From Treponema sp. J25 (GTDB lineage Bacteria > Spirochaetota > Spirochaetia > Treponematales > Breznakiellaceae): DNA of 64,000 nt. The stretch spans positions 62,001-126,000 of the forward strand of contig NZ_PTQW01000012.1 in the NCBI RefSeq assembly GCF_004343725.1. Reading direction: 5' to 3'. Made by a program: the position numbers and the translations under genes. Shown piece by piece: positions 50,192-59,703 of this stretch. The notes beneath the pieces are model-generated. The model did not search any database, had not been told where the DNA came from, and was given only the letters and a program-made list of their open reading frames with translations. The number at the start of each line of letters is the position of its first letter. The stretch's first letter is position 1.

Positions 50192-50611
50192 ATGGCACGA
50201 CAGACAGGGAATGACCTCATTGTTAATACTATTATCGGAAGTGGTAGCTTTATTCAGGGGACTGTAACAGCCGGTGGTTTTTCCCGCATCGATGGTAGTA
50301 TTCGAGGCGATCTTACCGTGAAAGGGAGACTTGTTATAGGAGAAAGTGGCCGTATTAAAGGAGACATTCAGTGCACAGCCTGTACCCTCGGAGGCGTAGT
50401 TATAGGAGACATTCTAGCCCCGGAGGGAGTTGTCATTCTTTCCACAGGGATACTTATCGGTACTGTATATACAAAAAAAATCAAAATTGAGGATGGAGCT
50501 ATCATAAAGGGGGCTATCGTAGGAAGTAGCAGCCCGGAGGATTGGGAAGAACGGGTTACTACCTATCGGGATGCCCAGAGCATCCGTGAAGCCAGCAGAA
50601 GCGGTATATGA
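50192..50611 (+). CDS. bactofilin (polymer-forming cytoskeletal protein)
   Basis: A 139-residue protein with the bactofilin beta-helix: repeated glycine-hydrophobic turns such as GSFIQGTVTAGGFSRIDGSI, then GDLTVKGRLVIGESGRIKGDI and GDILAPEGVVILSTG. It makes filaments that position cell-wall enzymes. It begins four bases after the M23 peptidase stop, which supports a joint role in cell shape, as in other spirochaetes. Its stop overlaps the next gene (ATGA). Confidence 0.92.
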   Translation: MARQTGNDLIVNTIIGSGSFIQGTVTAGGFSRIDGSIRGDLTVKGRLVIGESGRIKGDIQCTACTLGGVVIGDILAPEGVVILSTGILIGTVYTKKIKIEDGAIIKGAIVGSSSPEDWEERVTTYRDAQSIREASRSGI

Positions 50612-51111
50612 CCAGGGTTGAAGTACCAGAAGGAAGCCTTTCACTGAATCCCCACACCTATGGAGTTGCCCAGGGAGAAGCCCGTAAGGCCCGACAGGAG
50701 GGCATAAAGAAAAAGCCCCCGCTCTTCAAGACAACCCTTGATAAGGCCCAAGAAGAAAAGACGACGGAAGCGCTGGAAACTGGCGAAACGGAGAAACCCC
50801 TTCAGGAACTGCTTGACGAAGTCACCCAGGCGGGGGAAGCCCTGAAAGAAAAGCCCCTCCTTGATCGAATAGTAGCATACAAAGAGGCGGTTCGGCGTTT
50901 TATGCACTATGTAGTACACCATAGCTTTGACATAGAAGAGAAAACCAGTGGTTTTAATATTTTAAAACGAAAAAAATACACCCTTTTAAAAGTAATCGAT
51001 ACCCGATTAGAACAACTAGCAGCAGGAATTCTTTCTGGACAAATATCTCAAATCCAGATTCTAGCCCAGCTAGATGAAATAAAGGGCTTATTAATAAATT
51101 TATTAGAGTAG
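50608..51111 (+). CDS. YaaR/DUF327 family protein
   Basis: A 167-residue soluble protein. After a disordered, charged N-terminal third (residues 1-70) it has the YaaR core with LLDRIVAYKEAVRRFMHYVV and FNILKRKKYTLLKVIDTRLEQLA (two parts). It overlaps the bactofilin stop. YaaR genes commonly stand near PSP1-type (RicT) genes as here. Function is unknown; the link with PSP1 suggests a shared regulatory role. Confidence 0.8.
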   Translation: MTRVEVPEGSLSLNPHTYGVAQGEARKARQEGIKKKPPLFKTTLDKAQEEKTTEALETGETEKPLQELLDEVTQAGEALKEKPLLDRIVAYKEAVRRFMHYVVHHSFDIEEKTSGFNILKRKKYTLLKVIDTRLEQLAAGILSGQISQIQILAQLDEIKGLLINLLE

Positions 51112-51183
51112 AAACTAATATCCCGGCACAGGAGCCGGGGCGATAGAGGTAATGAGACATTTGTTAGATCAGGAGTAGCTATA

Positions 51184-52122
51184 ATGCAAGGAGATACAGT
51201 TTTCGATGACCTTCCGCCGGAGGATCATTTTGAAGAAACCATAAGCATTGCCACACCCATAACAGGGGAGACAAAACCTATAGAGCCATCGGTGCCCCTC
51301 TATCGGGCCCGTCTTCCCTACTCCCACGAGACATTTATTGCCATGTACGATAAATCGGTTTCTTTATCTACGGGGATGATGGTTGTGGTCCCTACCCGTT
51401 ACGGGAAAGATCTGGCCCAGATCATCGGGCCCATTACTAACACAGGGAGCTATACGACCGCAGAGGTGGTCCAGATCGATCGAATTGCCCAGTTACGGGA
51501 TATCCAAAAGGCAGAACAGGACAAAGCGAAGGAACAGGAAGCGTACCGGATTTGCAAAGAAAAAATTGCCGCCCACAATCTAGAAATGAAGCTCGTGGCG
51601 GTCCACTATCTTCTCGAAGACTCTAAAATTCTTTTCTTCTTTACTGCCGAGAACCGGGTTGATTTTCGGGAATTGGTGAAAGATCTAGTAGGTGTTTTTA
51701 AAACCCGCATCGAACTGCGTCAAATCGGTGTTCGAGATGAATCGCGGGTTATTGGTGGGCTGGGGGTCTGTGGACGACCCTACTGTTGTCACAGCGTTTC
51801 AGACAAATTAAAACCGGTCTCTATCAAGATGGCAAAGGACCAAAACATTTCCCTTAACTCGATGAAGATTTCCGGTCCCTGCGGGCGTCTTCTGTGCTGT
51901 CTTGCCTATGAATATGGTTTCTACAGTGAGCAGCGCCGCCAGATGCCCCAGGAAGGGTGCAAGGTATCGTACCAGGGAAGCATCTGGAAGGTTACCGAAG
52001 TAAATCCCATAGCAGAAACAATCAAACTCACCGCCGACGACGGGAGACTGGTCCAGTTACCCTTAGAGGTATTCGAGAAGGTTGAAAACCGCTGGAACAT
52101 AAAAGGAGAGCCCGTCGCTTAA
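51184..52122 (+). CDS. PSP1-domain protein (RicT/YaaT-like)
   Basis: A 312-residue protein. The PSP1 domain (about 95-185) is followed by two conserved cysteine blocks, CGRPYCCHSV and CGRLLCCLAYEYGFY, that in the RicAFT complex carry Fe-S clusters. It has a good ribosome binding site (AGGAG) eight bases before the ATG. The neighbour YaaR supports the family. In Bacillus the complex affects RNA processing and biofilm; in spirochaetes the role is unknown. Confidence 0.88.
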   Translation: MQGDTVFDDLPPEDHFEETISIATPITGETKPIEPSVPLYRARLPYSHETFIAMYDKSVSLSTGMMVVVPTRYGKDLAQIIGPITNTGSYTTAEVVQIDRIAQLRDIQKAEQDKAKEQEAYRICKEKIAAHNLEMKLVAVHYLLEDSKILFFFTAENRVDFRELVKDLVGVFKTRIELRQIGVRDESRVIGGLGVCGRPYCCHSVSDKLKPVSIKMAKDQNISLNSMKISGPCGRLLCCLAYEYGFYSEQRRQMPQEGCKVSYQGSIWKVTEVNPIAETIKLTADDGRLVQLPLEVFEKVENRWNIKGEPVA

Positions 52123-52128
52123 TTCACA

Positions 52129-52167
52129 GAAAGGGGACATTTCCTCTCCAGGGGCTTTTCCCCTTTC
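52129..52167. terminator. hairpin between convergent genes
   Basis: Arms GAAAGGGG (52129-52136) and CCCCTTTC (52160-52167) lie just after the PSP1 stop. There is no strong T-run, so it may act in either direction as a partial terminator. Confidence 0.45.
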
Positions 52168-52262
52168 GCCAAAGCTTTTACCCTATACCAAAGACCGCAT
52201 CTTTTCGGCGGTGTCCCCTAAGGTACAGCCACTAGTCCCGTATCTCTTTAAGAAAAAAGAGT

Positions 52263-53012
52263 CTATTTCATAAGGTGAGCCACCACAAGCACGCCGAGAC
52301 CATCATCCCGATAGGGAGCACCCGTAAAATCTTCATATACTTTAATATTCGTAAAAGAATGTTTTTCGAGCAGAGGAATACAATCATCCAACAAGAGGGG
52401 ATACAGTTCGTTGCTCCCTTCGAATACCATTTCTTCGGTGGAAGAATAGAGGCGTCCTTCAAAAAGAATTTTCCCATTGGACAGTTTCTGGTATTGCCGT
52501 TCGAACCTGCAGCGGGAGGTTTTAATAGGAGGCAAGTGGGGATTCTGAGTTTTAAGTATCTCCTTATAATTCACAAACTGTAAAATCACCGTTGCGGGGG
52601 TCTGACACAGACGCACCATGGAGCCAAAAAAGGTATCGATAGTCCCCAGAGAATCCAGATGTACCAACGTGTTACCGAGACAAAGGAGCGTATCAAACGA
52701 ACGAGGAGGAAACCAGGAATCCACTTCCCGCATATCCATGCAAAGAAACCGGGCATTGCTTTTAGGTTCTGGGTTTTTTCGGTTAGCACTTTGAATCATC
52801 GCCCAGTCGCTATCAATCCCTGTTACTTCTAGCCCCCTTCGAGCAAGGGCTATGGCGGTTCCGCCGGTGGCACAGCCCACGTCGAGGATTCGTTGGGGAT
52901 AGGAACGAGGTGGTAGATGAGAAACAATAAAATCGATGCGCTGTTGAGTAACGGGGAAAATTTCGTCATAATACTCAAGCAGGTTTTCATAAAAGGGGTT
53001 TTGATCTGTCAT
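52263..53012 (-). CDS. class I SAM-dependent methyltransferase
   Basis: A 249-residue methyltransferase. Motif I is ILDVGCATGGTAIALARRG (43-61), followed by VTGIDSDWAMIQSANRKN (motif II) and FDTLLCLGNTLVHLDS (motif IV). The fold is the usual seven-strand sheet. The methyl acceptor cannot be read from the sequence. It stands alone and is convergent with PSP1. Confidence 0.85.
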   Translation of the reverse strand: MTDQNPFYENLLEYYDEIFPVTQQRIDFIVSHLPPRSYPQRILDVGCATGGTAIALARRGLEVTGIDSDWAMIQSANRKNPEPKSNARFLCMDMREVDSWFPPRSFDTLLCLGNTLVHLDSLGTIDTFFGSMVRLCQTPATVILQFVNYKEILKTQNPHLPPIKTSRCRFERQYQKLSNGKILFEGRLYSSTEEMVFEGSNELYPLLLDDCIPLLEKHSFTNIKVYEDFTGAPYRDDGLGVLVVAHLMK

Positions 53013-53106
53013 CCTTCAATTCAACTCCTTTTAACTCACTTTTAATAGTTGATATAAAAATAGTATACTCCATTTAGAATAACATACAAATTTTCTGGAG
53101 GTAAGA

Positions 53107-54024
53107 GTGGCCCATTGTTTTGTGGAAGCGGCAGAAAAGATTTTGGATAAGGAATTCCCTGTATTGGATAAAGGTTTTGTCCGCCTGGTAGATTATCTTG
53201 GTAGTGATGAACGGGTAGTCCAGGCAGCCCGGGTTTCTTATGGGGCTGGAACAAAAACCTATCGGGAAGATGCGGCCCTTATCGATTATCTCCTTCGAAA
53301 TGAGCACACCTCTCCTTTTGAACAGGTGGTGCTCACCTTTCATATAAAACTTCCCATATTTGTGGCCCGCCAGATGGTGCGACATCGAACGGCCCGGTTA
53401 AACGAGATTTCTGGCCGTTACTCGGTGATGAAAGATGATTTTTATGTTCCCGCCTTAGAAGACATCGCCCTTCAAAGCACTGACAATAAACAGGGGCGGA
53501 TGGCAGAACCGGTAGACCCCGATACCGGTCGATTTATTCAGGAACAGTTAGAAGCAGGTCAACGTCAGGCCTATCAACAATATCAGAACTTACTGGAGCA
53601 GGGACTTGCCCGGGAACTTGCCCGAATAAACCTTCCCCTTTCCTTATATACTGAATGGTATTGGCAAATGGATCTGCATAACCTTTTCCATTTTTTAAAG
53701 CTTCGTCTCGATCCCCATGCCCAAAAGGAGATTCGCGCCTATGCCCAGGTTATGTTCGATATTGCCCGGACGGTAGCCCCCCGGTGCTGCGAATCCTTTG
53801 AACGACATATTCTGGGGGGAGTGCGCTTTTCCCGGGAGGAATTTGCGGAACTTCAGCGACGGCTGGGAATTACTCCGCAAGGAAAACCAGAAACGAAACA
53901 CTCCGCCTTGCAGAATGCAAAGAGCCCCGAAGCCAATGGGGCGTCTACCGCTGAGACCGGCCGCCTTACGGGGAAAAACCTGGAACGCTTTGAAGAAAAA
54001 TTGAGGACCGGACGACAAGCCTAG
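53107..54024 (+). CDS. thyX: flavin-dependent thymidylate synthase
   Basis: This enzyme methylates dUMP to dTMP with folate and FAD. The diagnostic RHRX7S is RHRTARLNEIS (R92-S102), and the start RVSYGAGTK and FFQVVLT-type EQVVLTFHIKLPIF match ThyX. At 305 residues it is longer than most (about 220-250), with an insert and a charged tail after residue 255 (GNALQNAKS region). Start is the GTG at 53107 after GGAGG. It matches the glyA gene later in the window, since both belong to one-carbon metabolism. Confidence 0.93.
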   Translation: MAHCFVEAAEKILDKEFPVLDKGFVRLVDYLGSDERVVQAARVSYGAGTKTYREDAALIDYLLRNEHTSPFEQVVLTFHIKLPIFVARQMVRHRTARLNEISGRYSVMKDDFYVPALEDIALQSTDNKQGRMAEPVDPDTGRFIQEQLEAGQRQAYQQYQNLLEQGLARELARINLPLSLYTEWYWQMDLHNLFHFLKLRLDPHAQKEIRAYAQVMFDIARTVAPRCCESFERHILGGVRFSREEFAELQRRLGITPQGKPETKHSALQNAKSPEANGASTAETGRLTGKNLERFEEKLRTGRQA

Positions 54025-54128
54025 CATCCGCCGAAATCTCTTACTCTCATCATTTTTTTATATTTTTCTCATTATTCTCTAGCTGTCTCCTTTCATCATA
54101 GGCTTACCAAATTGTAAGGAGGCCTTTG

Positions 54129-55646
54129 ATGAAAAGGAACGGTTGGTTTAGAAATTTCTGCCTATTTTTGGTTGTATCCCTGGTAAGCAGCCAGGTATTT
54201 GCCGGTGGTACGGCGGATCAACAAAAAGGGGGAACCCCCTCGGGATCTTCTCAAAAGGTTAAGTACATCTTCTTTTTTGTAGGTGATGGGCTTGCCATGC
54301 CCCAGATTACCGCTACCGAGGCGTACGCAAACGCCCTCTCTTCCAAAGAGGTAAATGTAAAGCGCCTTGCCTTCTCCCAGCTTCCCGTAACAGGACTTTG
54401 TACCACCTTTGATGCGGGTTCTCTTATCACCGATTCAGCTTCTGCGGGTACGGCCTTTGCCTCGGGACACAAAACCCTGAATGGTGTTATCAACATGGAT
54501 GTAACAAAGACCAAAACCTACAAGACCATCGCCGAATACGCCAAAGAGCAGGGGAAAAAGATAGGGGTTATTTCATCGGTATCTCTAGACCATGCGACCC
54601 CTGCCTCAATGTACGCTAAGGAACCTTCCCGAGGGAATTACTACAACATTGCGGTTCAGCTCACGGCGAGTGGGTTTGACTATTTTGGCGGCGGTGGTTT
54701 CCTGCAACCCAAAGGAAAGAACAAAGATCTTACCAGTGTGTTTGATCTCGCCAAACGGCAGGGGTATACTATTGTAGAGACCAAACAGGCCTTTGATAAC
54801 CTTAAGGCAGGGATCGGTAAGGTTATCGCCATCAATCCGGTGCTCCAGGATTCCTCTGCTATGAAATACGATATAGACCGAAAGGAAGGGGAACTCGCCC
54901 TTGCCGACTTTGTGCGCAAGGGGATTGAACTTCTGCAGGATGGACCCAATGGGTTCTTTATTTTTGTGGAAGGAGGAAAAATCGACTGGGCTTGCCACGC
55001 CAACGATGCGGCAAGTGCCATAAAGGATACCCTCGCCTTTGATGCGGCCGTACGGGAGGCCCTGGCCTTTGCTGAAAAACACCCCAACGAAACGCTCGTT
55101 CTGGTCACGGGTGACCATGAAACTGGTGGAATGGCCATTGGTTTTGCCGGGACCCAATACGAAACCTTCTTTGATAAGATTGCCCCCCAGAAAATGTCCT
55201 ACGTGGCATTCAATGAAGAAGTTCTTAAACCTTATAAGGCCAGTACCCCCAAAGATAAGGCTAAACTGGAAGATCTGGCGCCGGCAATCAAGGATGCCTT
55301 TGGTATCGATATCGCTTCCCTCAATGTCCTTCAAAAGGAACAGTTGGAACGGGCCTTTAAGCGGACCATGGGGAACGAAGTAGAACGCTCGATAAAAGAA
55401 GAAGAATACCTGCTGTACGGTGGTTACGAACCCCTCACGGTAAAACTTACCCAAATCCTTAACCAGATGGCGGGTATCGGTTGGACCAGCTATTCCCACA
55501 CGGGGGTTCCCGTACCTGTCTTTGCTAAAGGGGTTAATCAGGAACTCTTTGCGGGATATTACGACAATACGGATATCTTTAAGAAATTGATGATCAGCCT
55601 TGGACTTACCCCCGCGACAACAGGGACGCCGGTGGCCGCGAAATAA
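54129..55646 (+). CDS. phoA: alkaline phosphatase, exported
   Basis: A 505-residue periplasmic phosphatase. The ATG at 54129 sits six bases after AAGGAGG; a TTG one codon earlier is less likely. A signal peptide ends near VFAGG. The nucleophile serine is in LITDSASAGTAFASGHK; the metal ligands lie in FFFVGDGL, LDHATPASMYAKEPSRG and VTGDHETGG. It releases phosphate from esters and would be expected under phosphate limitation. No phosphate-regulatory site was recognised upstream. Confidence 0.9.
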   Translation: MKRNGWFRNFCLFLVVSLVSSQVFAGGTADQQKGGTPSGSSQKVKYIFFFVGDGLAMPQITATEAYANALSSKEVNVKRLAFSQLPVTGLCTTFDAGSLITDSASAGTAFASGHKTLNGVINMDVTKTKTYKTIAEYAKEQGKKIGVISSVSLDHATPASMYAKEPSRGNYYNIAVQLTASGFDYFGGGGFLQPKGKNKDLTSVFDLAKRQGYTIVETKQAFDNLKAGIGKVIAINPVLQDSSAMKYDIDRKEGELALADFVRKGIELLQDGPNGFFIFVEGGKIDWACHANDAASAIKDTLAFDAAVREALAFAEKHPNETLVLVTGDHETGGMAIGFAGTQYETFFDKIAPQKMSYVAFNEEVLKPYKASTPKDKAKLEDLAPAIKDAFGIDIASLNVLQKEQLERAFKRTMGNEVERSIKEEEYLLYGGYEPLTVKLTQILNQMAGIGWTSYSHTGVPVPVFAKGVNQELFAGYYDNTDIFKKLMISLGLTPATTGTPVAAK

Positions 55647-55788
55647 GTAGTAAATAGCAAAATAACAATAAAGTAGGGCTCTCTATTATCAAAAAGTACC
55701 AGGGGCTGCCCACAAGGGCGAGCCCCTTAGATTTTAGGCACTTCAACAGTTGTCTAACGGTGATGTTATTTACCCAAAAGGGGAACAT

Positions 55789-56946
55789 ATGAATAGATTT
55801 ACAGCCTTTTTGCATCTCCATCGACAGGACCTGATATTTACTATTCTGGTCACTTTCATAAGTGGGGTTCTTTTTTTTATTCCCACCGGCTTTACGTCGC
55901 CCTATCCGGAGGGTTCTTTCCTCTGGGCCAAAGCTCGTATTCTTGCGACAGACAATAGTACGGTTAAAACGATTGGTCCCTCTAAACATGGAAGCCAACA
56001 ATTAGAAATAGAGATTCTTACAACCCGGTTCAAAGGACGCCATTTTTTTACCACCAATAATCTTCTTGGTAAAAAAGAGTTAGATAAATGGTTTTCCCCC
56101 GGCGACACGGCCTTTGTCGTTATGGATCTTACTCCAGATAAAAAGGACGTGGCCCACGTGAATGTGATGGATCACTTCCGTTTGGACGGGATTCTTGCGC
56201 TTTTTGTTCTTTTTATCCTTGTCCTTATCGGTTTCGCAGGATGGATAGGTTTTAAAGCATTTATTTCATTTGTGTTTTCTGTGGCTCTTATTATTAAAGT
56301 ACTTCTTCCTCTCATCTTGTATGGCTGGGACCCTCTGTTACTTACCCTGGGGATAGTTGCGCTGCTTACCTTTGTGATTATTTTCCTTGTGGGTGGTTTT
56401 ACTAAAAAAGGCCTTGTTTCCTTCATCGGGTCCATGGGAGGAGTTCTTCTTACTACCCTATTAGCCTTTTTCTTTACCTCCTGGTTTAAAATCCATGGGG
56501 CCATTCGTCCCTTTGCGGAAAATCTCCTCTATATGGGTTTTGACTGGCTTTCGCTTCCCCGCTTATTCATGGCGGGAGTGTTTCTTGCGTCCAGCGGAGC
56601 GGTGATGGACCTTTCCATGGATATTTCTGCCGCCATGGGCGAAATTGTTCATAAGCACCCTCAGATTAGCCGATGGGAACTCATAAAGTCCGGTTTTACC
56701 GTGGGACGCCATGTGGTAGGAACCATGACAACCACATTACTCCTTGCCTACACCGGTGGGTATACGGCCCTCCTCATGACCTTTATTGCCCAGGGGATAC
56801 CGCTGGCAAATATCCTTAATATGATATATGTCTCCGCCGAAATCATTCACACCATGGTGGGGAGCTTTGGCCTGGTTATGGTAGCACCTATCACTGCCCT
56901 CGTGGGTGGCTTTGTCTACGTGGGAAAACCGGCAAAAAAGGCATAA
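55789..56946 (+). CDS. YibE/F-family membrane protein
   Basis: A 385-residue membrane protein with one N-terminal helix, an extracytoplasmic domain (about 45-130) and seven or so helices after that, ending KPAKKA. I use the ATG at 55789 after AAGGGGAACAT, rather than the frame start at 55750. LASSGAVMDLSMDISAAMGEI and GFTVGRHVVGTMTTTLLLAY are family signatures. Function is unknown; possibly a transporter. A strong terminator follows. Confidence 0.85.
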   Translation: MNRFTAFLHLHRQDLIFTILVTFISGVLFFIPTGFTSPYPEGSFLWAKARILATDNSTVKTIGPSKHGSQQLEIEILTTRFKGRHFFTTNNLLGKKELDKWFSPGDTAFVVMDLTPDKKDVAHVNVMDHFRLDGILALFVLFILVLIGFAGWIGFKAFISFVFSVALIIKVLLPLILYGWDPLLLTLGIVALLTFVIIFLVGGFTKKGLVSFIGSMGGVLLTTLLAFFFTSWFKIHGAIRPFAENLLYMGFDWLSLPRLFMAGVFLASSGAVMDLSMDISAAMGEIVHKHPQISRWELIKSGFTVGRHVVGTMTTTLLLAYTGGYTALLMTFIAQGIPLANILNMIYVSAEIIHTMVGSFGLVMVAPITALVGGFVYVGKPAKKA

Positions 56947-56982
56947 AGAAGCCATAACTCCCTATTTCTTAGTAACCTGGCT

Positions 56983-57022
56983 AACCGCTGGTGTCCTTTT
57001 AATAAGAACGCCGGCGGTTTTT
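56983..57022 (+). terminator. terminator of the YibE/F gene
   Basis: A 12-pair hairpin (left arm AACCGCTGGTGT at 56983-56994, right arm 57008-57019, with G-U pairs) is followed by TTTT. It ends the YibE/F transcript and separates it from the glyA leader. Confidence 0.8.
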
Positions 57023-57159
57023 CGGAAACTTTTTCCAAAGGGTCTATTTGAAAACCCTATTGCATGATTAGTTGTTTCCCGCTACCATATCTCATCGGTG
57101 AGGCCCCCTTATCATAAAAAGGGTCCTCCGCGGCCTTTTCTCCACTAAGGCAGGGACTC

Positions 57160-57262
57160 GCTGCTGGAATAGAGAGCAACTGGCGTTTCAAGATGGGAAA
57201 CCATCGGGGAGCTTGGAGATCCCGTAGGGATTGTTCAATTGCCTGTCGCACGCCTGGGCAGG
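57160..57262 (+). promoter_or_regulatory. ZTP (pfl) riboswitch in the glyA leader
   Basis: The leader matches the ZTP riboswitch. The first domain has ACTGGCG (57179-57185), a hairpin GATGG-GAAA-CCATC (57192-57205) and GGGGAGC (57206-57212). A variable linker hairpin ATCCC-GTA-GGGAT follows (57219-57231). The second domain has the hallmark CGCCTGGGCA (57251-57260) within a CCTG/CAGG hairpin. It ends 13 bases ahead of the glyA ribosome binding site, so control may act on translation. Outer P1 pairing is weak in my reading. Confidence 0.85.
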
Positions 57263-57289
57263 AACCATTGACAAAGGAGATATATACCC

Positions 57290-58804
57290 ATGTCTACTAA
57301 TCCGGTAACAGCCTATCTTGCGTCCATCCCTCTAGAAAAGGTTAATACAGCGTTGCTTGCCTACCTCTGCAATCTGTACGAGACTTCCCGGGTTGCTCCA
57401 GAAATTGCTGCCTCTATTGTAAAGGAGCTGGAAAATCAGCGGAGCCGGGTAAAGCTCATCGCGAGTGAAAATTACTGTTCCATGGCGGTGCAACTCGCCA
57501 TGGGGAATTTGCTTACTGACAAGTATGCCGAGGGGATGCCCAACCACCGTTTTTATGCGGGGAACGAAAATGTGGACGCCATCGAGTCCCTGGCCGCCGC
57601 CGAGGCCTGTAAGGTGTTTGGGGCAGAATACGCCAATGTTCAACCCCACTGTGGTGCCGATGCCAACCTCTTGGCCTACTGGGCAATTCTTTCTACCCGG
57701 GTAGAAATGCCAGCCCTGGAGAAATTCGGCGAGACCAATCTGTATAAGCTGTCCGACGAACAATGGAAAGAACTTAAGACGATGCTCGGTAATCAGCGCC
57801 TGTTGGGGCTGGACTATTATTCCGGCGGCCACCTGACCCATGGGTATCGCTACAATGTTTCGGCCCGAATGTTTGATGTGTATACCTACACGGTTTCGAA
57901 AGAAACGGGTCTTTTAGATTACGACGCAATTGAAAAGCAGGCCCTGGAAGTGCGGCCCCTTATTCTATTAGCGGGCTATTCTGCCTATCCCCGAAAAATC
58001 AATTTCCGCAGAATGCGGGAGATCGCTGATAAAGTAGGAGCGGTCTTTATGGTGGACATGGCCCATTTTGCGGGGCTTGTGGCAGGCAAGGTCTTTACCG
58101 GGGACTACAACCCCATTCCTTTCGCCCATGTGGTCACCACTACCACCCACAAGACCCTCCGGGGGCCGCGGGCGGGACTCGTGCTTTCCACCAAAGAGTT
58201 TGCCGAAGCTCTGGATAAGGGCTGCCCCCTTACCATGGGCGGCCCCCTCCCCCACGTGATCGCCGCTAAGGCCGTGGCCTTCCGGGAAGCGGGAACCGCG
58301 GAATTCCAGACCTATGCCCACAAAATTGTGGAGAACAGCCAGGCCCTCGCCGCGGCCTGTATGGCCGAAGGGCTTGAGGTGCTTACCGGCGGTACGGACA
58401 ATCACCTGTTTTTGGTGAACGTTCGCAACCAGGGACTCACGGGTCGTCAGGCGGAAAGCGCCCTCCACGAATGTAACATCACCTTGAACCGGAACAGCCT
58501 TCCCTTTGATCCCAATGGGCCCTGGTACACCTCGGGGCTCCGGATTGGTACCGCCGCGGTAACCACCTTAGGGATGGGACCGACGGAGATGAAAGAATTA
58601 GGGGCCATCATTGCCCTTGTGCTGAAAGGGACCAAGCCCGCACCGGATCCCAAGAATCCTTCCCAGCCGAGCAAGGCAAAATACGTGATCGACCCCATGG
58701 TAAAAGCGGAAGCCCATCGGCGGGTAAAGGCCCTTCTGGATCGGTTTCCCGTTTATCCAGAACTCGATCTGGAATTATTAAAGAAAGCCTTCGTCAATAA
58801 TTAA
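57290..58804 (+). CDS. glyA: serine hydroxymethyltransferase
   Basis: A 504-residue PLP enzyme that interconverts serine and glycine and feeds one-carbon units to tetrahydrofolate. The PLP lysine is K288 in VVTTTTHKTLRGPRAGL, and other motifs are YAEGMPNHRFYAGNE and MVDMAHFAGLVAGKVF. It is about 85 residues longer than E. coli GlyA; the extra segment is at residues 130-165 and is typical of spirochaetes. AAAGGAGA precedes the ATG. Preceded by a ZTP riboswitch, which links it to purine and folate status. Confidence 0.95.
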   Translation: MSTNPVTAYLASIPLEKVNTALLAYLCNLYETSRVAPEIAASIVKELENQRSRVKLIASENYCSMAVQLAMGNLLTDKYAEGMPNHRFYAGNENVDAIESLAAAEACKVFGAEYANVQPHCGADANLLAYWAILSTRVEMPALEKFGETNLYKLSDEQWKELKTMLGNQRLLGLDYYSGGHLTHGYRYNVSARMFDVYTYTVSKETGLLDYDAIEKQALEVRPLILLAGYSAYPRKINFRRMREIADKVGAVFMVDMAHFAGLVAGKVFTGDYNPIPFAHVVTTTTHKTLRGPRAGLVLSTKEFAEALDKGCPLTMGGPLPHVIAAKAVAFREAGTAEFQTYAHKIVENSQALAAACMAEGLEVLTGGTDNHLFLVNVRNQGLTGRQAESALHECNITLNRNSLPFDPNGPWYTSGLRIGTAAVTTLGMGPTEMKELGAIIALVLKGTKPAPDPKNPSQPSKAKYVIDPMVKAEAHRRVKALLDRFPVYPELDLELLKKAFVNN

Positions 58805-58811
58805 AAGAGAT

Positions 58812-59621
58812 ATGGGGACGATCGTATTTTATATTTCTAAAATTTTGCGTCCCCTTTTAACCTCCCCTTTAGCTATTGGTCTTGTGCTGAGTTTCTGGGT
58901 TATTGTATCGTTGCAGGCCAGGAATCAATTTCAGCGCTGGCTTAAGGGGATAAGTCTTTCTATTCTCATTCTGGTAACATTGTTATCCCTGCCAATGGTG
59001 ACCCGCCTCCTTTCCCGACTTTACGAAGTACCCCTTTCTCAGATTGAGGATGTGATGGCTGGCGCTCCTTATACGGCGATCCTTGTTCTGGGAGGCACCG
59101 TGGAACCCGCCGCTTCCCGGCCAGGCCTTGTGGAAGGAAATGACACCTTTGAACGGCTTACCGCCGCCGCCCGGCTGTATCGGGCCGGGGCTGCCCCTGT
59201 TATAATTGCAAGCGGCGGCAGCGGTTCTATTACTTTTCCAGATAAGAAAGAAGCCCCCTACATGGCGGAGATTTTAGCGCTTATGGGGGTTCCCAAAAGG
59301 GCAATTATTACAGAAGTGGCTTCCCGAAACACCCACGAAAACATTGTTTATAGTAAAAAGATTCTGGAAGGCCTCGCTGAAAGCAGTCAGCACACTCCTC
59401 GGCCGGTACTCCTCGTGAGCTCCGCCTGGCACCTCCCCCGTGCCCTGGCCATCTCCAAGAAAACCAAGCTCCCGGCCATCCCCTTTTCGGTGGATAGCCA
59501 GGCGGAGCCCCTCCTTCTTCCTGCGGACCTTTTCCCCGACGCATGGGCCCTTACGCGCTCCACCCGTCTCATCCGCGAATGGCTTGGCCTTATCGCCTAC
59601 CGACTGCTGGGAAGGCTGTAA
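58812..59621 (+). CDS. YdcF-family (DUF218) membrane protein
   Basis: A 269-residue inner-membrane protein with two N-terminal helices (about 20-38 and 48-70). The YdcF/ElyC domain follows with ILVLGGTVEPA, RLYRAGAAPVIIASGGSGS, EVASRNTHENIVYSKKIL and LLVSSAWHLPRALAISKKT. Members are linked to envelope polysaccharide biogenesis. It is eight bases after glyA and may be co-transcribed. Confidence 0.85.
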   Translation: MGTIVFYISKILRPLLTSPLAIGLVLSFWVIVSLQARNQFQRWLKGISLSILILVTLLSLPMVTRLLSRLYEVPLSQIEDVMAGAPYTAILVLGGTVEPAASRPGLVEGNDTFERLTAAARLYRAGAAPVIIASGGSGSITFPDKKEAPYMAEILALMGVPKRAIITEVASRNTHENIVYSKKILEGLAESSQHTPRPVLLVSSAWHLPRALAISKKTKLPAIPFSVDSQAEPLLLPADLFPDAWALTRSTRLIREWLGLIAYRLLGRL

Positions 59622-59703
59622 CCTAGACCTATCTCCGTACAGCGGTCCCCAACGGTCTTAATTACTCCGAAGCGGCAGAGTGATTCCAGGATTTGAGGGT
59701 CGC

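Noticed and set aside
54606-55499. 297-codon frame antisense to the alkaline phosphatase gene
   Set aside because: A shadow of the conserved phosphatase with no ribosome binding site or family resemblance.
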